From assembly GCA_964435115.1 (NCBI GenBank), contig CAYSYM010000004.1:1-64000 (forward strand): a DNA stretch of 64,000 nucleotides. The letters are read 5' to 3'. This DNA is from CAYSYM01 sp964435115. Lineage in GTDB: Bacteria > Chloroflexota > UBA6077 > CF-72. Shown here piece by piece: positions 60,843 to 64,000 of the stretch; positions within the stretch are counted from its first letter, which is position 1, and every line of letters starts with the position of its first letter. The notes beneath the pieces were generated by a model. The model made no database searches and was not told the origin of the DNA. It saw only the letters and a program-made list of their open reading frames with translations. The translations under genes were made by a program, and so were the position numbers.

Positions 60843-61948
60843 GGCCCACGCTCCAGGCGAGATACGCCTCAATAAACGGGTCAAGCGCGCCGTCGAGGAC
60901 GGCGTTGACGTCGCTCGTCTCGTAGCCGGTCCGCAGGTCCTTGACCAGGGTGTACGGCTGAAGCACGTAGCTGCGGATCTGTGTGCCGAAGGACGCGTCC
61001 ACGTGCTCGCCACGCAGGGCCGCGAGCTCCGCTTCCCGTTTCTCCAGCTCCATCTCCACCAGCCGGCTCTTGAGCAGCCGCATGGCGTTCTCCCGGTTCT
61101 GGAGCTGCGACCGCTCTGTCTGGCAGGTGACGACGATGCCCGTCGGTTTGTGGCGGAGCCGCACGGCGGTGCTGACCTTGTTGACGTTCTGCCCGCCCGG
61201 CCCGCCCGAGCGGTAGGCCTCGAACTCGACGTCCTCGTCGTTCACGTCCACGTCGGCTGCCTCGCCCACGTCGGGCATCACCTCCACGCGCGCGAAGGAG
61301 GTCTGCCGGCGGTGTGCCTGGTCGAACGGTGAGAGGCGGACGAGGCGGTGGTTGCCGCGCTCGCCCTTCAGGTAGCCGTACGCGTTGGGGCCGCGGAACG
61401 TGATGGTGGCCGCCTTGTAGCCCGCCTCTTCACCCTCCGCCAGGTCCAGCACGTCGGTCTTGTAGGCGTGCCGTTCACCCCAGCGCAGGTACATCCGCAT
61501 CAGCATCTGCACCCAGTCCTGCGCGTCCACGCCGCCCAGGCCCACCGTGAGGGTAACGATCGCGTCGGACCGGGCGTACGGCCCGCTGAGCTGGAGTTGG
61601 AACTCCAGCCGGTCGACCTCCTCCTTGAGCGCCTCGGCGTCACGCTCGACGTCGGCAAGCACCGCCTGGTCGGCTTCGCCCACAGCGAGCTCGAGCAGCT
61701 CCCGCAGCTCCGTGGCGCGGCGCCCGGCATCGAGCCAGGGGTTCAGCTCATCCCGCAGCGCGGCCAGCTCACGCATCACCCGCTGCGCCTCGTCCGGGTT
61801 GGACCAGAGGTCCGCGGAGGAGGCCTGCCGCTCTAGCTCGTCGACGGTGCGCTGCTTGCCGGCCGCGTCAAAGACGCACCAGCAGCGAAGAGATGCGGGC
61901 GTCGAGGCCCTGGAGAAGCGCGCGTAGCTCGTCGATAGGCAGGCTCAT
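60823..61948 (-). CDS. prfB: peptide chain release factor 2, with programmed +1 frameshift
   Basis: Ends translation at UGA and UAA codons. From ATG 61948 (GGAG 7 nt upstream) 26 codons are read to CTT, followed by an in-frame TGA (61870-61868) and C. This CUU-UGA-C is the classic RF2 shift site: moving +1 gives Leu-Asp and continues RLFD-type sequence AAGKQRTVDELERQ to the stop at 60823, a total of 374 residues. The SPF codon-recognition motif (VRLSPFD) and GGQ (SGGPGGQNVNKV) are present. The internal Shine-Dalgarno-like stimulator is weak (GGTG). First gene before the his cluster. Confidence 0.95.
61868..61874 (-). promoter_or_regulatory. prfB programmed +1 frameshift site
   Basis: CTT TGA C read on the minus strand. 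Scarce RF2 makes the ribosome pause at UGA and slip +1 on the Leu codon, so the protein controls its own synthesis. Both frames join into a continuous RF2 sequence only through this shift. Confidence 0.9.
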
Positions 61949-62090
61949 TGGGAAGCTCCGCTGGAGTCTACCACGCGCTCCAGCGGCCCGTGGCTCTGCT
62001 CGCAGGCGGCAGGGCCTCCACACCGTTCGTTTAGCACCTCGATAACACCCGGTTAGCCGGCCGTTAGCACGGGCGGCCGACACTGGCCTG

Positions 62091-63302
62091 GTGGTCCAAC
62101 GATGCGTCCGGGCGCTCCTCCCGGGTGTGTTGCTGCTCGGGTCGCTCGCCGATACGCCGGCGGTAGGTGCTCAGACTGCGTCGGTGGAGCTGGCTCTCGT
62201 GGCCAGTGGACTCAGGGAGCCCCTCTACGTCACCCACGCTGACGACGGGAGCGGTCGCCTCTTCGTGGTGGAGCGACGCGGGCTCGTCAAGGTCGTGGTG
62301 AACGGCCAGGTGCAGCCGGAGCCGTTCCTGGACCTCACCGAGCTCGTGGCGTGGAGCGGAGAGGAGCAAGGCCTGCTGGGGTTGGCGTTCCACCCCCAGT
62401 ACGCCGCCAACGGCCTCTTCTACGTCTACTACACGGGGAAAGATCGCACCGTCACGCTGGCTCGCTACCGCGTCTCCGACACGAACCCCGGCCAGGCTGA
62501 CCCGGAATCCGCGGCGACGCTGTTCGCGGTCCGCAAGGAGGACGCGGCGCACAACGGCGGGATGCTGGCGTTCGGCCCGGACGGGTTCCTCTACGTGGGG
62601 GCGGGCGACGACGCCGACGGGGCGAACTCCCAGGACCCGGGCACGCTCTTCGGCAAGCTGCTGCGCCTGGACGTGGATCGCGGCGACCCGTACGTCATCC
62701 CGGCGACCAATCCGTTCGTGAGCCGCGCGGACGCGCGGCCCGAAGTGTGGGCGATGGGGCTGCGGAACCCGTGGCGCTTCAGCTTCGACCCCGCGACTGG
62801 CAACCTGTGGATCGGAGACGTGGGCGAGGCGGAGCGTGAGGAGATCAACCTCCAGCCCGCGGACAGCCCTGGCGGTGAGAACTATGGCTGGCCGATCCTG
62901 GAAGGCCTCCGCTGCAACCTCGAGCGCGGGTGCGACCAGGCGAGCCTGGCAGGCCTCACCCCGCCGCTGTACGAATACGACCACGCCGGCGGCGCCAACT
63001 GCTCCGTGATCTCCGGCTACGTCTATCGGGGCGCGGCGGTCCCCGCGCTCACTGGCAGCTACCTCTTCTCAGACCTGTGCTCGGGCGTGCTGGGCGCCCT
63101 GCGGCCGAACGGCGACGGGCCGTGGACGCGAATCGACTTCGCCTACACGCCGATGGCGGTCTCGTCCTGGGGGGAAGACGAGGCGGGCGAGCTGTACGTG
63201 GTGGACATCGAAGGGGGCAGTGTGTACCGCGTCGCCGGCGCGACGCTCCCGCCATCTGAGCCGTTCCCCGGCGCCAGCGAAGCGGTGCGCGCTGCCGCCT
63301 GA
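62091..63302 (+). CDS. secreted glucose/sorbosone dehydrogenase-like (PQQ-type beta-propeller) protein
   Basis: A 403-residue exported protein of the GSDH family. The signal peptide covers about 1-27 (VRALLPGVLLLGSLADTPAVGA). The six-bladed propeller shows LREPLYVTHADDGSGRLFVVERRG, EEQGLLGLAFHPQYAANGLFYVYYT, AHNGGMLAFGPDGFLYVGAGDD, MGLRNPWRFSFDPATGNLWIGDVGE and GGENYGWP. In characterised members PQQ and calcium bind the centre and aldose sugars are oxidised; binding residues cannot be fully confirmed by eye. The start is GTG 62091. Confidence 0.87.
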   Translation: MVQRCVRALLPGVLLLGSLADTPAVGAQTASVELALVASGLREPLYVTHADDGSGRLFVVERRGLVKVVVNGQVQPEPFLDLTELVAWSGEEQGLLGLAFHPQYAANGLFYVYYTGKDRTVTLARYRVSDTNPGQADPESAATLFAVRKEDAAHNGGMLAFGPDGFLYVGAGDDADGANSQDPGTLFGKLLRLDVDRGDPYVIPATNPFVSRADARPEVWAMGLRNPWRFSFDPATGNLWIGDVGEAEREEINLQPADSPGGENYGWPILEGLRCNLERGCDQASLAGLTPPLYEYDHAGGANCSVISGYVYRGAAVPALTGSYLFSDLCSGVLGALRPNGDGPWTRIDFAYTPMAVSSWGEDEAGELYVVDIEGGSVYRVAGATLPPSEPFPGASEAVRAAA

Positions 63303-63311
63303 CGGGTGCGT

Positions 63312-64000
63312 GTGCCCCTGCGGACCGGCGTGGCCCGCTCGCGCGGGCGGACCGGGCTGCTGGCGCTCGCGCTGGCGGCGGCGGCGGTGCTCGGCTCCCC
63401 GGTTGGCGTCGTCCGGTCGCAGGGGATGGGCGGCACGTGGCAGGCCGGCCCCGGTGCCACCGGGCCGAGCGCGGTCGTCGGACTGGTCGAGGTTCCTGCG
63501 ATCGCGACGCGGGTCACGGCGGGTGAGTCGTTCGACATCTCGGGGTGGGTGGTCGACACGACAGCCGAGGGATGGGCGGGGGTCGATGAGGTGCGGGTCT
63601 ACGACGGGCTCATGGAGGGAGGCGGCACACTGCTCGCCCGCGGGGTCGTCGCGCTGGATCGTCCGGACGTGGCCGCTCGCCTCGGCAACCCTTCCTGGAG
63701 TGCCTCCGGGTTCCGTGCCACGGTTCCCACCCCGGGCGTTGGCCCGGGGACCACCCCACTCCTGGTCTACGTTCGGACGCCCGATAGAGGGTGGTGGTTC
63801 ATCCCGCTCAGCGTGAACGCGGTCCGTCGAGCGGAGCCGCGTGAAGCACGCTGGCGGCCCGGGGTGCTCGCGCTTGGCTCTGTCCTGGTCGCGCAGACCG
63901 CGCTCGGACCCATCATCGCCACGGTCTGGCCGCGACTCCAGAAGCGCTACCTGGCCTCCTGGGGGACGTTGACCCTGCTCCAGGCGATCCTGGCGCTCGC
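63312..64000 (+). CDS. exported protein with Ig-like domain, C-terminus outside window
   Basis: The frame opens at GTG 63312, 9 bp after the dehydrogenase stop, and runs off the window after 229 codons. A signal-like hydrophobic stretch (LLALALAAAAVLGSPVGVV, about 16-34) is followed by a beta-rich domain (FDISGWVVDTTAEGWAGVDEVRVYDG...RPDVAARLGNPSWSASGFRATVP) of a type seen repeated in secreted Chloroflexota proteins, and then a hydrophobic segment (PGVLALGSVLVAQTALGPIIATV). I do not recognise a function. The ribosome site is weak, so the start is uncertain. Confidence 0.6.
   Translation, partial: MPLRTGVARSRGRTGLLALALAAAAVLGSPVGVVRSQGMGGTWQAGPGATGPSAVVGLVEVPAIATRVTAGESFDISGWVVDTTAEGWAGVDEVRVYDGLMEGGGTLLARGVVALDRPDVAARLGNPSWSASGFRATVPTPGVGPGTTPLLVYVRTPDRGWWFIPLSVNAVRRAEPREARWRPGVLALGSVLVAQTALGPIIATVWPRLQKRYLASWGTLTLLQAILAL

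Noticed and set aside
61780..61948. prfB considered broken by an in-frame TGA
   Set aside because: CTT-TGA-C is the conserved programmed frameshift site and the two frames join into a normal RF2.

Overview
The window is a GC-rich (roughly two-thirds G+C by eye), densely coded bacterial scaffold from a draft assembly: a run of exactly 100 Ns (3883-3982) marks a scaffold join. Gene content and gene style (class I-alpha glutamine synthetase, PyrR-headed pyr operon, MurT/GatD/MurJ, RodZ-like protein, many GTG starts, ATGA/GTGA stop-start overlaps) fit a Chloroflexota-like organism, for example a Thermomicrobia or related lineage. That placement is inferred from gene character and is not proven. 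I see no rRNA, tRNA, CRISPR array, phage or intact insertion sequence.

Layout. 1-3085 (minus): beta-oxidation genes, an acyl-CoA dehydrogenase, a thiolase and a second acyl-CoA dehydrogenase cut by the window edge. 3196-5741 (minus): a coiled-coil PD-(D/E)XK-like protein interrupted by the gap, and a soluble GAF histidine kinase with a four-cysteine cluster. 6170-10428 (plus): RodZ-like protein, RimO, RecA, RecX. 10534-13607 (minus): pucR-glnA. 13806-21622 (plus): the pyrimidine operon pyrR-pyrB-pyrC-carA-carB, every junction overlapping, with a PyrR RNA hairpin over the pyrR ribosome-binding site. 21714-27628 (plus): TolB-like lipoprotein, M48 protease, FtsB/DivIC-like protein, TilS, FtsH. 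28059-35411 (plus): a sugar locus with a ROK regulator, an ABC binding protein, two permeases, a GH15 and a GH66 enzyme, pointing to import and cytosolic breakdown of alpha-1,6-glucans. 35718-36812: an AbrB/PIN toxin-antitoxin pair followed by a frameshifted relic of a type I restriction methyltransferase gene. 36813-47369 (plus): ABC-2 exporter, Prs, SecA, and a MoxR-DUF58-transglutaminase operon. 47392-52948: alpha/beta hydrolase (minus), murT-gatD-murJ (plus), Uma2 nuclease (minus). 53081-56371 (minus): TRAP transporter dctP-dctQ-dctM. 56591-61948 (minus): prfB, which needs a programmed +1 frameshift, followed by hisH-hisA-hisF-hisIE and an AI-2E-type permease. 62091-64000 (plus): a glucose/sorbosone dehydrogenase-like secreted protein and a truncated exported protein.

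How it works together. Prs supplies PRPP, which is used by the histidine pathway and sensed by PyrR; PyrB, PyrC and CarAB make the first pyrimidine intermediates (pyrD, pyrE and pyrF are not here). RecA and RecX form a recombination and SOS pair. MurT/GatD amidate lipid II and MurJ flips it. The sugar ABC transporter has no ATPase gene nearby and must borrow one.

Several non-coding signals recur: a family of short degenerate repeats built around GGGTATCGGGTGT-like words sits between genes and also inside carA, and both solute-binding-protein genes are followed by strong hairpins.
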